14,496 bases of DNA, taken from NCBI GenBank assembly GCA_946403615.1, contig CAMJAO010000024.1, forward strand, positions 1 through 14,496. Reading direction: 5' to 3'. Under the pieces are notes generated by a model. It had not been told where the DNA came from. It was given only the letters and a program-made list of their open reading frames with translations, and ran no database searches. Made by a program: the position numbers and the translations under genes. Shown one piece after another: positions 6,890 to 13,745 of this stretch. Source of the DNA: an uncultured Prevotellaceae bacterium. GTDB lineage: Bacteria; Bacteroidota; Bacteroidia; Bacteroidales; Bacteroidaceae. Position 1 is the stretch's first letter. Each line of letters opens with the position of its first letter.

Positions 6890-6928
6890 AAGCCCCTACC
6901 CTAACCCTCCCCGAGGGGAGGGCATGAT
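6890..6928. repeat. 39-bp dispersed palindromic repeat, copy A
   Basis: This copy matches 7608-7646 at 38 of 39 positions. Its core is the hairpin CCCTCCCC-GA-GGGGAGGG at 6905-6922. It begins one base after the stop codon of the PagL-like gene. Repeats of this type are common between genes in Bacteroidetes as I recall. It may form a stable mRNA 3' hairpin, but no T-run follows. Confidence 0.9.
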
Positions 6929-6947
6929 TAGAACAACAAGAACTAGA

Positions 6948-7014
6948 TACCCCCCCCTGGCCCTCCCGAAGGAAGGTGGTAAATAGTACATTTTCCTCTA
7001 GGGGGTGTCAGAGG
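6948..7014. repeat. Composite GC-rich intergenic repeat
   Basis: The left half is CCCTCC at 6961-6966 with GGAAGG at 6971-6976, an imperfect stem inside a C-rich stretch. The right half has CCTCT at 6995-6999 and AGAGG at 7010-7014 around GGGGG. They look like decayed or variant members of the same class as 6890-6928. No promoter motif for the gene at 7056 was found here. Confidence 0.45.
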
Positions 7015-7055
7015 GGCCTACTCTATTAACCATCAACCCTAAACCATCAACGACC

Positions 7056-7622
7056 ATGGGCATATTTGACTTTTTGAATGGAGGCGGTGCTCCCAAAAAC
7101 ACCACGAAGACCATTACGTTGCCGTTCCTGCCGAAGAATATCAACGAGTTGCTGGCGATGCCCGGCGCAAACCTGCAGGATGAGTTCGCGGTGGCTGCGC
7201 TTTGCGTGGCTGTGCTCTGCAATTGGGAACGTGACCCGCAATCGACCATCGAGATGCTTAATTACCTGCGCGGTCCGCAACCCATGTCGGTCATGGACCA
7301 GCAGTTCATCCGCGACCGGTTGGCCGGCAAACAATACAAGACGTTCTCGTTTTTCCGCGGGGCAACCGTACAGAACAATTACACGCCAACGATGCCGCTG
7401 ACGATAGATGTGAGCACCAATCCTTACACCTATCAGAATGAGAACCGCGCCACACTCCACCTGCGCTCGGCCGGAGCCGACAGCCTACGCCAAATAGCCC
7501 TGCGCAAGAAACCGAGCACGGGGCAGTGGTTCGTCACCGACATCTTCCTTCTCTCCGACATCCATACCCCCGCCGCTCAAGACCCGTGGGCATTAATAGA
7601 AGCCCCAAAGCCCCCACCCTAA
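7056..7622 (+). CDS. Conserved hypothetical protein (possibly DUF6935-like)
   Basis: I recognise the overall pattern from uncharacterised Bacteroidetes and Firmicutes proteins, possibly the family named DUF6935, but cannot confirm the name. The 188-residue protein is soluble, with no signal peptide. It has an N-terminal helical region, PKNINELLAMPGANLQDEFAV (26-46) followed by the hydrophobic AALCVAVLCNW (47-57), then MLNYLRGPQPMS (67-78), FIRDRLAGKQY (84-94), and a beta-rich second half with NNYTPTMPL (107-115), LHLRSAGADS (134-143), ALRKKPSTGQWFV (148-160) and LLSDI (165-169). The start at ATG 7056 is chosen because MGIFDFL fits such proteins; the open frame upstream runs through repeat sequence. 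The last four codons (KPPP) and the stop lie in a dispersed repeat. Function is unknown, and nothing in the surroundings suggests one. Confidence 0.75.
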   Translation: MGIFDFLNGGGAPKNTTKTITLPFLPKNINELLAMPGANLQDEFAVAALCVAVLCNWERDPQSTIEMLNYLRGPQPMSVMDQQFIRDRLAGKQYKTFSFFRGATVQNNYTPTMPLTIDVSTNPYTYQNENRATLHLRSAGADSLRQIALRKKPSTGQWFVTDIFLLSDIHTPAAQDPWALIEAPKPPP

Positions 7623-7646
7623 CCCTCCCCGAGGGGAGGGCATGAT
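7608..7646. repeat. 39-bp dispersed palindromic repeat, copy B
   Basis: This second copy of the 6890-6928 element has one mismatch (C7615 against T6897). The hairpin core CCCTCCCC-GA-GGGGAGGG is at 7623-7640, directly after the stop codon of the upstream gene. The first 15 bases of the element are coding: they supply the last four residues and the TAA. Confidence 0.92.
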
Positions 7647-7666
7647 CTGGACCAAAAGACCCAATC

Positions 7667-7694
7667 TAACCCTTCCAAAGGAAGGGATGGGTTA
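7667..7694. terminator. Hairpin between convergent genes, possible terminator
   Basis: CCCTTCC at 7670-7676 pairs perfectly with GGAAGGG at 7680-7686 around an AAA loop. An alternative outer pairing is TAACCC (7667-7672) with GGGTTA (7689-7694). The position between two convergent genes suits a terminator, and it also belongs to the small GC-rich repeat class seen elsewhere here. There is no clean T-run. A weaker stem, CCCAA (7730-7734) with TTGGG (7741-7745), follows. The rest of 7647-7768 shows nothing. Confidence 0.4.
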
Positions 7695-7768
7695 ATCATA
7701 AGACACAAAAATGATAATTGAGAACCTTTCCCAATGATTCTTGGGCTTAGTTGAGGAATTAAAGACGT

Positions 7769-8869
7769 TCACCCCCTGAGTGCGAGGTTGTAGTTGTAAT
7801 AACTGCTGTCGCCGGTGATGTCTTTGATGACGCGGATGAAATCGGGGAAGCGGACGTCTTCGCCCTCGGTGATGCCTTTGGTTTCGAGTATCATCATGCC
7901 GGGATGGGGAGAGATGAAACTGTCGAGTTCGAAGAACTGGCCTTTCCAGATGAAACTCTTGCGTATCTTGTGAATGGTCAGGCGATAAGGGTCGGCCTGT
8001 TGCAGTAAAGACTGATAAAGATTGTTGCTTACCTGACGCTCTGTCTCGAGTTGTTCTTTGTCGGAGATGCGTTTTTTCGTGGTATGCACATTGACAAACT
8101 TCCCGTTCCAACCATGTCGGCGCAGACGCACCTCGCAACCCGGTTCGGCCACCAGATAGGTCTGGGTGATGTCGCTCTCGATGGCATATGGAATCTCGTC
8201 GGTCACTTCGACCAAATATTTGCGCTCCTCCTCGATGGGCTGCGGCAGTCCGAGCACATTGGATATCTCTTTGAGCACACGGTTGATTTTCGCGTCAAAA
8301 TCCTCGTGGTTGTTGATGACGCGCAGGTGGGAATGCCCCGTCCATGCCTCGATGACTTTCTTGTCGAGCATACGGGCTATCTGCAGCCCCTCCTCGTCGG
8401 CTTTCTCGTTGCGGCTGGCGTTGTTGCTGGTGGTATAGAATTGCTCTGCGCCATCGGCGGCACTCACCAAGTGGAGCACGGCATCATAGCGGTGGTCGCG
8501 CAGTTCGGTGGTCGATGTGCCCACCGCATGCGTGATTTCTTCCCACATCTCGGGTTTCATGTATGCGGAGATATCCATCGCACCGCGGTCGCATACGATG
8601 ACACAAGGTTCCTCGCAGGTCTCGGCCATACGCATGAACTTATCTTCCAACGCCAGCTGTATCTCCAACGTGGCTTTTTCGCCCTCGTAGAAGAAATCGC
8701 GGTTTTTCGTCAGGTAGTCCATGCCCGACTGTGTGAACATGGTGGGTACTTCGGGGATGGTAAACACTTTATAACCCAGGCTGGAGAAATGTTCAATCAC
8801 TCTTACCAGTGCGGTGGTCTTTCCCGCGCAGGGGCCTCCGGTGAGGACGATTCGCTTGATGTCTTTCAT
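7769..8869 (-). CDS. P-loop kinase-like domain fused to CYTH domain (TTD14-like)
   Basis: The 366-residue protein has two domains. Residues 1-205 form a P-loop nucleoside-kinase/NadR-like domain (AAA_28 type), with Walker A GGPCAGKT at 11-18 and CDRG at 93-96. Residues 213-366 form a CYTH or triphosphate tunnel domain: the ExExK signature is E213, E215 and K217, followed by charged tunnel-facing strands RLRR (248-251), TTKKR (263-267), HKIRKS (300-305), FELDSF (313-318) and LETK (328-331). The metal- and phosphate-binding side chains look intact. The same domain order occurs in animal TTD14, described as a GTP- and phospholipid-binding protein. The bacterial role is unknown; a nucleotide or triphosphate substrate is an inference. 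It is cytoplasmic, with no signal peptide, and stands alone with its own promoter. The start at 8869 is 9 codons before the Walker strand, as expected. Confidence 0.85.
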   Translation of the reverse strand: MKDIKRIVLTGGPCAGKTTALVRVIEHFSSLGYKVFTIPEVPTMFTQSGMDYLTKNRDFFYEGEKATLEIQLALEDKFMRMAETCEEPCVIVCDRGAMDISAYMKPEMWEEITHAVGTSTTELRDHRYDAVLHLVSAADGAEQFYTTSNNASRNEKADEEGLQIARMLDKKVIEAWTGHSHLRVINNHEDFDAKINRVLKEISNVLGLPQPIEEERKYLVEVTDEIPYAIESDITQTYLVAEPGCEVRLRRHGWNGKFVNVHTTKKRISDKEQLETERQVSNNLYQSLLQQADPYRLTIHKIRKSFIWKGQFFELDSFISPHPGMMILETKGITEGEDVRFPDFIRVIKDITGDSSYYNYNLALRG

Positions 8870-8937
8870 TTGGTCTGTTTTTGGTAGTGCTCAAGTGCAT
8901 GATAGCCACGCACTTCTGTTTCATTGTTTAGCAAGTG

Positions 8938-8969
8938 CAAAAATAATCGTTTTTTCTGACATGTGCAAA
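8938..8969 (-). promoter_or_regulatory. Bacteroidetes-type promoter of the kinase-CYTH gene
   Basis: On the minus strand, TTTG (8966-8969) is followed after 20 bp by TATTTTTG (8938-8945). These match the -33 TTTG and -7 TAnnTTTG elements with near-standard spacing. The -7 box lies about 68 bp upstream of the ATG at 8869. This is the best promoter match in the window. Confidence 0.7.
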
Positions 8970-8984
8970 TGAATGTACACATAT

Positions 8985-10157
8985 CTATCGCTTAATCGGT
9001 ATCTCTTTCTTTTCGTCTTCCGTGCTGACGAGGGTAATGATGTGGTCGCCGGGGCCGAGGTTCATGTAAGCGCAGGGATTGCCGCTGACGTCGATGCCGT
9101 CGATATGGGTGAGGCGGTCGCCAAAGCGCACCCCCAGCGTGTAGGCGCGGCTCTTGCTCCATACGAGGGTGACATAGAGGTTGTCGTCATCGCGCGGCAT
9201 CATCACGAATTCACTGAACGTGTTGGCCACCGTCACGCCGTTGTCGTAATGATACGGGCGAAATATCATCTTATGCGTGTTGTAGTCGATGACCATCGAC
9301 CCGAATTTCAAAACGGAACTACCCAAAACATAATTATTAGCGGCTTGCAGATTGGTGGTCACTTGGCGGAACACGCAGTCGCCAATACGCAGGCTGTCCA
9401 GCCGCAGCAGCATCAGGCGCTCGTCGTCGGTCTTGCCATAAATGCCGGCAGTGATACTGCCCATGGCGGTGTCGATGGTATCGGCCTCGGTAATATCCTT
9501 TCGACGCACATCGAGGAAGCCGGGGAAACCCGTGTCGAACATGCACCATCGCGTTTTATCTGCACAAGTGGCGACCTGCAGATACGGCACCCGCATGTCT
9601 TCTTTGAACGGGATGCGGAAACCCTCTTCGCGGTCAAAGACGCCCTTACGGTCAGTGATGACCATGATGCCGCGCTCGGTGTCGATTTTCACGGCGCGTC
9701 GCTTCGAAATCAGGTCACTGCCGATGCAACCGACAATCTGCTGACAGTCGTATTCGGAATTGACCATGCTCTGGCTGGGGGTGAGTAAGACACGGTAGTT
9801 TTTGACGGTGATGTTTCCGATTCGCATCTCAGGAATGCGTTTCACACCAGAGAGGTGAACATGGTTGGCCGCATCGCTTGACAGGGTGAAACCAAACTTC
9901 TTTTTCAGGGTGACAGCGCGGTCGGTAAACATCAGCCCCACACTGCAACCTGTATCAAATATAAACTGATGGGTACGCCCTTCTATCTCAACAGGGATGA
10001 AGATTCTACCCCGGCGGAACTCTATGGGAATGGTATCACAGAAATTTTTCTCCACGATTTTGGACTTGGAGAAATACTGCGCCTGAACCGGCATAACCTT
10101 TCCCAGCGTCAGCAACGACAAAACGAAGAGAGAGACTGCGAACCGAAACCTTGCCAT
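8985..10157 (-). CDS. Secreted retropepsin-like aspartic protease with PDZ domain
   Basis: The 390-residue product begins with a signal peptide (MARFRFAVSLFVLSLLTLGK, likely cleaved after A-Q-A near residue 27), so it acts in the periplasm or envelope. Two aspartic protease half-sites follow: FIFDTGCSVG (65-74, DTG 68-70) with IVGCIGSDLI (141-150), and CMFDTGFPGF (205-214, DTG 208-210) with YVLGSSVL (276-283). The hydrophobic-Gly motifs are the expected partners of each DTG, so one chain may form a complete pseudo-dimeric active site. A PDZ-like domain covers about 325-388 (YTLGVRFGDRLTHIDGIDV). The start at 10157 is chosen because the signal peptide begins there, 7 bp after the permease stop; ATG 10172 would overlap that gene by 8 bp. 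It is very likely the last gene of the exporter operon. Substrate is unknown. Confidence 0.85.
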   Translation of the reverse strand: MARFRFAVSLFVLSLLTLGKVMPVQAQYFSKSKIVEKNFCDTIPIEFRRGRIFIPVEIEGRTHQFIFDTGCSVGLMFTDRAVTLKKKFGFTLSSDAANHVHLSGVKRIPEMRIGNITVKNYRVLLTPSQSMVNSEYDCQQIVGCIGSDLISKRRAVKIDTERGIMVITDRKGVFDREEGFRIPFKEDMRVPYLQVATCADKTRWCMFDTGFPGFLDVRRKDITEADTIDTAMGSITAGIYGKTDDERLMLLRLDSLRIGDCVFRQVTTNLQAANNYVLGSSVLKFGSMVIDYNTHKMIFRPYHYDNGVTVANTFSEFVMMPRDDDNLYVTLVWSKSRAYTLGVRFGDRLTHIDGIDVSGNPCAYMNLGPGDHIITLVSTEDEKKEIPIKR

Positions 10158-10164
10158 AAAGGGG

Positions 10165-11430
10165 TCACTCATTCGAAGTGGTCTTTGCTTCCTCCGCATG
10201 CATCTTAATGTTGTCGAGACGTTCCAGAGCATGTCGGCGCGCATGGAGTATCTGAAAGCGATATACGATGCAAGTGATGAAGAAATAAGCCAGCACCTGC
10301 AGCCAAAGAGCCTGATATTCCTGAGTGATGTCTGACAATGACGCACCCATGGAGTTGAGCCTGATAAAGCCTCTCACGCCAAATGTGGAGGGGAAAAGCC
10401 ATGACACCGCCTGCCATGCACCGGGTATGGACGTCTGCGGCCATGACACGCCTGTAAGGAACAAGAAGGGCAGTGACGTGAACACCACCAACAAGATGAC
10501 ATTCTCGCGGTAGCGAATCAGACACGACAACATCATGCCAAAGAAAATACAAGAGAGGATGTAGGGAGTAAGCAAAGCCAACAGCGCACTGCGGTCGGCC
10601 ATGGACGTGAAGCCGAAGATACGCGGCACCACCATGGTTAGATAAGCACCCATCACGGCATAGACCATGGCATAGCAAAGCGACTTGCCCAGCACGATAC
10701 GGAAAATGCCGTTATAATGCCGGCTCACGGGCACGAGGTCGCGGTAACGGTTGCTTTCGCGTGCTGTACCAGCCGACAAACCGATACCGAGCAACAGCGT
10801 TTGTTGGATGATGATAATGAGCACAGCCGGGATGACGGCATTGCCATATCCGCCGGTGCTGTTAAACACAGGCACCTCCTCATAAGCCAACGGCTGAGTG
10901 GCTATCTCGTCCTGACGATCAGTGGTGTTGCCCGACAATTGTATCTGTATGCCTTTGCTCATCTGTTGCGACACCGCCACGGCCGTCTGATAGACGGCCT
11001 TATAACTGAGCATAAGACTCATGTCGCAATAGACACTGACAGGCGATTGTTCCATGCGCATCACTTTCGTCTCGAAGTCAGAGGGGAAATAGAGCACCCC
11101 ACGCACCTCCTGACGAGCCATCGCACGCTTTCCATCCTCCAAATCGGAGCAAAACTCGGCCACACGGGTGTCGGGCGAAGCGTCCATCATACGGATGAAT
11201 TCGCGGCTCATGTGTGAATGCGACATATCGACCACAGCCACGGGTATATCGCGCACCACCTCGTTGTTGTATGCCCAAGAATACAACAAGGGGTAGAACA
11301 AGGGAACGACGATACAGAAGATGAGCACTCCCTCGTCTAGGAACATGGCTTTCATCTCTTTCTTCCAGATGTAGCACATGTCGTGAATACCCTCGTTGAT
11401 GGTATGTAATAAACCTTCTTTTCTTTCCAT
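10165..11430 (-). CDS. ABC-2 type transporter permease (second of two)
   Basis: This is an inner membrane permease of the ABC-2 class (YhhJ/YbhR-like), which forms the membrane part of exporters for drugs, lipids or other hydrophobic cargo. The 421-residue protein has one N-terminal membrane helix (residues 34-54), a large periplasmic domain of about 140 residues (55-195) with VAVVDMSHSHMSREFIR and GVLYFPSDFE, and a C-terminal group of about five helices (199-220, 248-270, 282-304, 310-327, 376-392). The GTARESNRYRDL segment at 221-232 resembles the cytoplasmic coupling loop of ABC-2 permeases, and the LFLTGVSWP motif at 323-331 is also typical. It starts 5 bp after the stop of the first permease and ends 7 bp before the protease gene. 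The pair likely forms a heterodimer. No ATPase gene is visible in the window. Confidence 0.9.
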   Translation of the reverse strand: MERKEGLLHTINEGIHDMCYIWKKEMKAMFLDEGVLIFCIVVPLFYPLLYSWAYNNEVVRDIPVAVVDMSHSHMSREFIRMMDASPDTRVAEFCSDLEDGKRAMARQEVRGVLYFPSDFETKVMRMEQSPVSVYCDMSLMLSYKAVYQTAVAVSQQMSKGIQIQLSGNTTDRQDEIATQPLAYEEVPVFNSTGGYGNAVIPAVLIIIIQQTLLLGIGLSAGTARESNRYRDLVPVSRHYNGIFRIVLGKSLCYAMVYAVMGAYLTMVVPRIFGFTSMADRSALLALLTPYILSCIFFGMMLSCLIRYRENVILLVVFTSLPFLFLTGVSWPQTSIPGAWQAVSWLFPSTFGVRGFIRLNSMGASLSDITQEYQALWLQVLAYFFITCIVYRFQILHARRHALERLDNIKMHAEEAKTTSNE

Positions 11431-11435
11431 GTCGC

Positions 11436-12626
11436 TTAAGGGATGTATTCGTATTCAATCATGGCTTTGCGGATGCGGTTAAGCACCAGCATAGGCAATA
11501 AGGCAAATGCCACCAAGAAGACCACATAGAGCCACGCATATGACAATGAATAGCCGTTGAACACGCTAATCTGGTAAATCATATAATAATGACGCATGGG
11601 GAAGAGGTAAGACAATGCCTCAATCGGTGTATCCATGGCAGACACGGGGAATGCGCCGCCACCAGTAGTAAAACTCAACACAGCCCACAGCGAACTGATA
11701 CTCATAGACATACGGAGTGATGGTAACAAACCGAAGAAGAACACGCCGAAACCCTGAGCGGCCAAGATAGACAAGATGCCCAGCAAAGCAATGGGTAACG
11801 CTCCTCCGGGATGCGGGAAATGGAGCACTCCGAAAGTGTAATAGAAGTGACCAAACATGATGGCCGCGAAAATCAGGAACTGAGGAAGCAATTTACCTGT
11901 CAGTGCCACAAACATGTTGCCGTCAGCCATAGCAATCCATTCTTTCGAACGGTCGAATTTCAATTCGGTACCGATGCTGTAAGGGGTGATGAGAAACACG
12001 AAAAGCAGAATACACCCGGGAATAAAGAATGTGCTCAGATAAGAGTTGTAACTCACGATGGGGTTATTCAGCAAATGGGCATCGACCGTGATGGGTTGCA
12101 GAAAAGCCATGATTTGCTCTGAGGTGAAACCTTTCGCCTGCATGGTCGATTTACCCACGGCCGCACTGCCCAGGGTGGATATGGTTTTCAAGTCCTTAAA
12201 CACCATGCCGCCAGCCGACAACGTGGTGTTGCTGTAATAGAAAGATATCTTCGGCTGGCGCTGTGACAGCAGGCCATCGGTAGTACCTTGAGGAAAGTAC
12301 AAAAAGCCGTAAATCTGGTTGCGCTGGATGGCATTGCGGGCCTCGCTGAGATTGGGAAAGTGAGCCACCACTTCTGTCGACTGAAATGCGTCGAGTGTAC
12401 GGACAAGAGAACGTGTAGTGGATGTATTGTCCAAATCGACAATACCTATGGGAAGATTCTGCGGCACACCACTCGACATCATCGATGTGAAGAATACGGT
12501 GACCAGCACGGGGAAAATCACCATGCAAAACAGGTAGATGTGGTTTCTGGCCAGAATACCACATTCACGCCGCGCTATGTTCCAAATGCGTCTGAACAAG
12601 GATTTGATGAGGATTATCTCTCCCAA
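11436..12626 (-). CDS. ABC-2 type transporter permease (first of two), unusual start
   Basis: This is an ABC-2 inner membrane permease and a likely heterodimer partner of the following gene. The topology is one N-terminal helix (about residues 29-48, counted from the TTG), a periplasmic domain at about 50-195 with IGIVDLDNTSTTRSLVR and GFLYFPQGTTDGLL, then about five helices (199-216, 244-262, 276-299, 306-325, 362-382). GTELKFDRSKEW at 219-230 is the likely coupling loop. The frame has no ATG or GTG before the first helix. TTG at 12626 is the longest legal start and TTG at 12599 is an alternative. The position where homologues as I recall them begin (M-K-x-L-F) is ATC at 12608 here, with GGGAGAG 9 nt before it. 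The 5' end is therefore uncertain. The gene lies 84 bp downstream of the HlyD-like gene. Confidence 0.88.
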   Translation of the reverse strand: MGEIILIKSLFRRIWNIARRECGILARNHIYLFCMVIFPVLVTVFFTSMMSSGVPQNLPIGIVDLDNTSTTRSLVRTLDAFQSTEVVAHFPNLSEARNAIQRNQIYGFLYFPQGTTDGLLSQRQPKISFYYSNTTLSAGGMVFKDLKTISTLGSAAVGKSTMQAKGFTSEQIMAFLQPITVDAHLLNNPIVSYNSYLSTFFIPGCILLFVFLITPYSIGTELKFDRSKEWIAMADGNMFVALTGKLLPQFLIFAAIMFGHFYYTFGVLHFPHPGGALPIALLGILSILAAQGFGVFFFGLLPSLRMSMSISSLWAVLSFTTGGGAFPVSAMDTPIEALSYLFPMRHYYMIYQISVFNGYSLSYAWLYVVFLVAFALLPMLVLNRIRKAMIEYEYIP

Positions 12627-12627
12627 G

Positions 12628-12643
12628 GGCCTTTCCGAAGGCC
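12628..12643. promoter_or_regulatory. Hairpin directly upstream of permease start
   Basis: GGCCTT (12628-12633) and AAGGCC (12638-12643) form a perfect 6-bp stem with a 4-nt loop. On the minus-strand mRNA it ends one base before the TTG at 12626. It could tune translation of the permease relative to the HlyD-like gene, or mark RNA processing. The rest of the gap (12644-12710) contains no recognised motif. Confidence 0.45.
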
Positions 12644-12710
12644 AAGTCTATTTAAAGCGTCCCAGGATATTCCAGGTTTTTACAGGCTATTCCGAGGAGA
12701 GGATGTGATT

Positions 12711-13694
12711 TTATTTTATTACCAATGACATGCCGGGGCGCAGGCCTTCGAAAGCTTTTACCGGACGGGCTTTCACCTCAAAGGTCTTCAAGTCATATTG
12801 ACCGGAGCTCTTTGTGGCTTTCCAGACGGCGTATGAACCTTCGTCCTTGATGTAATACACCTTCATCTGCAATTCCTTGTCGAACGCGGGAGAATAAGCG
12901 GTGAATGTGTCGCCCACTTTCATGCCTTTGAGTTGGTCTTCACGTACGTTGAACGTGCCCCACATGTCGTCCATCATCGAGATGGTCATGATTGGAGCAC
13001 CCGTTCCGACCAGTTCACCCACCTTGGGATAGACACTGCTCACCTCGCCGTCGGCCTGTGCAATCTGGATGGTCTCACGCAGATAGGAGTTCACCTCCTG
13101 AATGGCTCCGCGCGCCTGATTCACCTGGGCAGCAGCGGCGCGTTTCTCCTCATTGCGGGCACCGTTCACAGCCATGTCGTACTGACTCTTTGCAGCCTTG
13201 GCTGTGGCTTGTGCGGCCTCGTATTGTGCCAGCACCTCGTCGCGTTTCTGGGCAGTCACCACTCCTTCTTCGAACAAGTGTTGTATACGCTCATAAGATT
13301 TTTTTGCGATGTCCACGCCTACTTCGGCTTTCTGCCACATTTCTTTCGCTCCGGCTATCTGCTCTTGACGCGCACCGGCCTGGGCCATGTCGCTCAGTGC
13401 AGAGGCAGCCTGTTCGACACTCTGTGCCTGCGTCTTCTTGGCATTAACCTCAGGTGCCTCCAATATTGCTACGGTGTCGCCGGCATGCACGAAATCGCCC
13501 TCCCTGACACGCAGTTCGAGGATTCGGCCCGGCACTTTGCTCGAGATGCGGTACTCTGCCACTTCCACCTCACCTTGGATAATGTCTTCCCCACGGTCGA
13601 GGGTGAAATAGCCGATAGCGGCCACGATGGCCACCACTGCCACAAAACCGGCGATTGCCAACAAAATGTTGTTGTGTTGTGATTTCTTTGACAT
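12711..13694 (-). CDS. HlyD-family periplasmic adaptor (membrane fusion protein)
   Basis: Periplasmic adaptors join an inner membrane transporter to a TolC-like outer membrane channel. The 327-residue protein has an N-terminal membrane anchor (residues 9-30), a first lipoyl half-motif SSKVPGRILELRVREGDFVHAGDTV (51-75), an alanine- and glutamine-rich helical hairpin (about 80-205) including LFEEGVVTAQKRDEVLAQYEAAQA, a second lipoyl half AQADGEVSSVYPKVGELVGTG (212-232), and a beta-barrel region to the end (MWGTFNVREDQLKGMKVGD...LRPGMSLVIK). Domain order and length are typical of YbhG/YhiI-type adaptors. The start at 13694 gives a short positively charged N-terminus before the anchor. The TolC-like gene ends 51 bp upstream and the first permease starts 84 bp downstream, so it is the middle gene of the export operon. 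Confidence 0.95.
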   Translation of the reverse strand: MSKKSQHNNILLAIAGFVAVVAIVAAIGYFTLDRGEDIIQGEVEVAEYRISSKVPGRILELRVREGDFVHAGDTVAILEAPEVNAKKTQAQSVEQAASALSDMAQAGARQEQIAGAKEMWQKAEVGVDIAKKSYERIQHLFEEGVVTAQKRDEVLAQYEAAQATAKAAKSQYDMAVNGARNEEKRAAAAQVNQARGAIQEVNSYLRETIQIAQADGEVSSVYPKVGELVGTGAPIMTISMMDDMWGTFNVREDQLKGMKVGDTFTAYSPAFDKELQMKVYYIKDEGSYAVWKATKSSGQYDLKTFEVKARPVKAFEGLRPGMSLVIK

Positions 13695-13745
13695 ATTATT
13701 ATATTTACTGATTACGAAATATGAAAGTCGTTAACATCTATCGTT

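Noticed and set aside
7005..7055. GTG at 7005 as start of the hypothetical protein
   Set aside because: This stretch is repeat-like intergenic sequence. ATG 7056 gives a cleaner N-terminus (MGIFDFL).
8051..8887. Long open frame opposite the kinase-CYTH gene
   Set aside because: The minus strand carries intact Walker A and CYTH motifs and a matching promoter. The plus-strand frame has none and is a shadow.
8973..9788. Long open frame opposite the aspartic protease gene
   Set aside because: Both DTG motifs, the paired hydrophobic-Gly motifs and the PDZ domain are on the minus strand. The plus frame shows only an H/V/D-rich shadow composition.
10158..10346. N-terminal extension of the protease into the upstream permease gene
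   Set aside because: The extra residues lie inside the permease coding sequence in another frame and precede a good signal peptide, so the later ATG is preferred.
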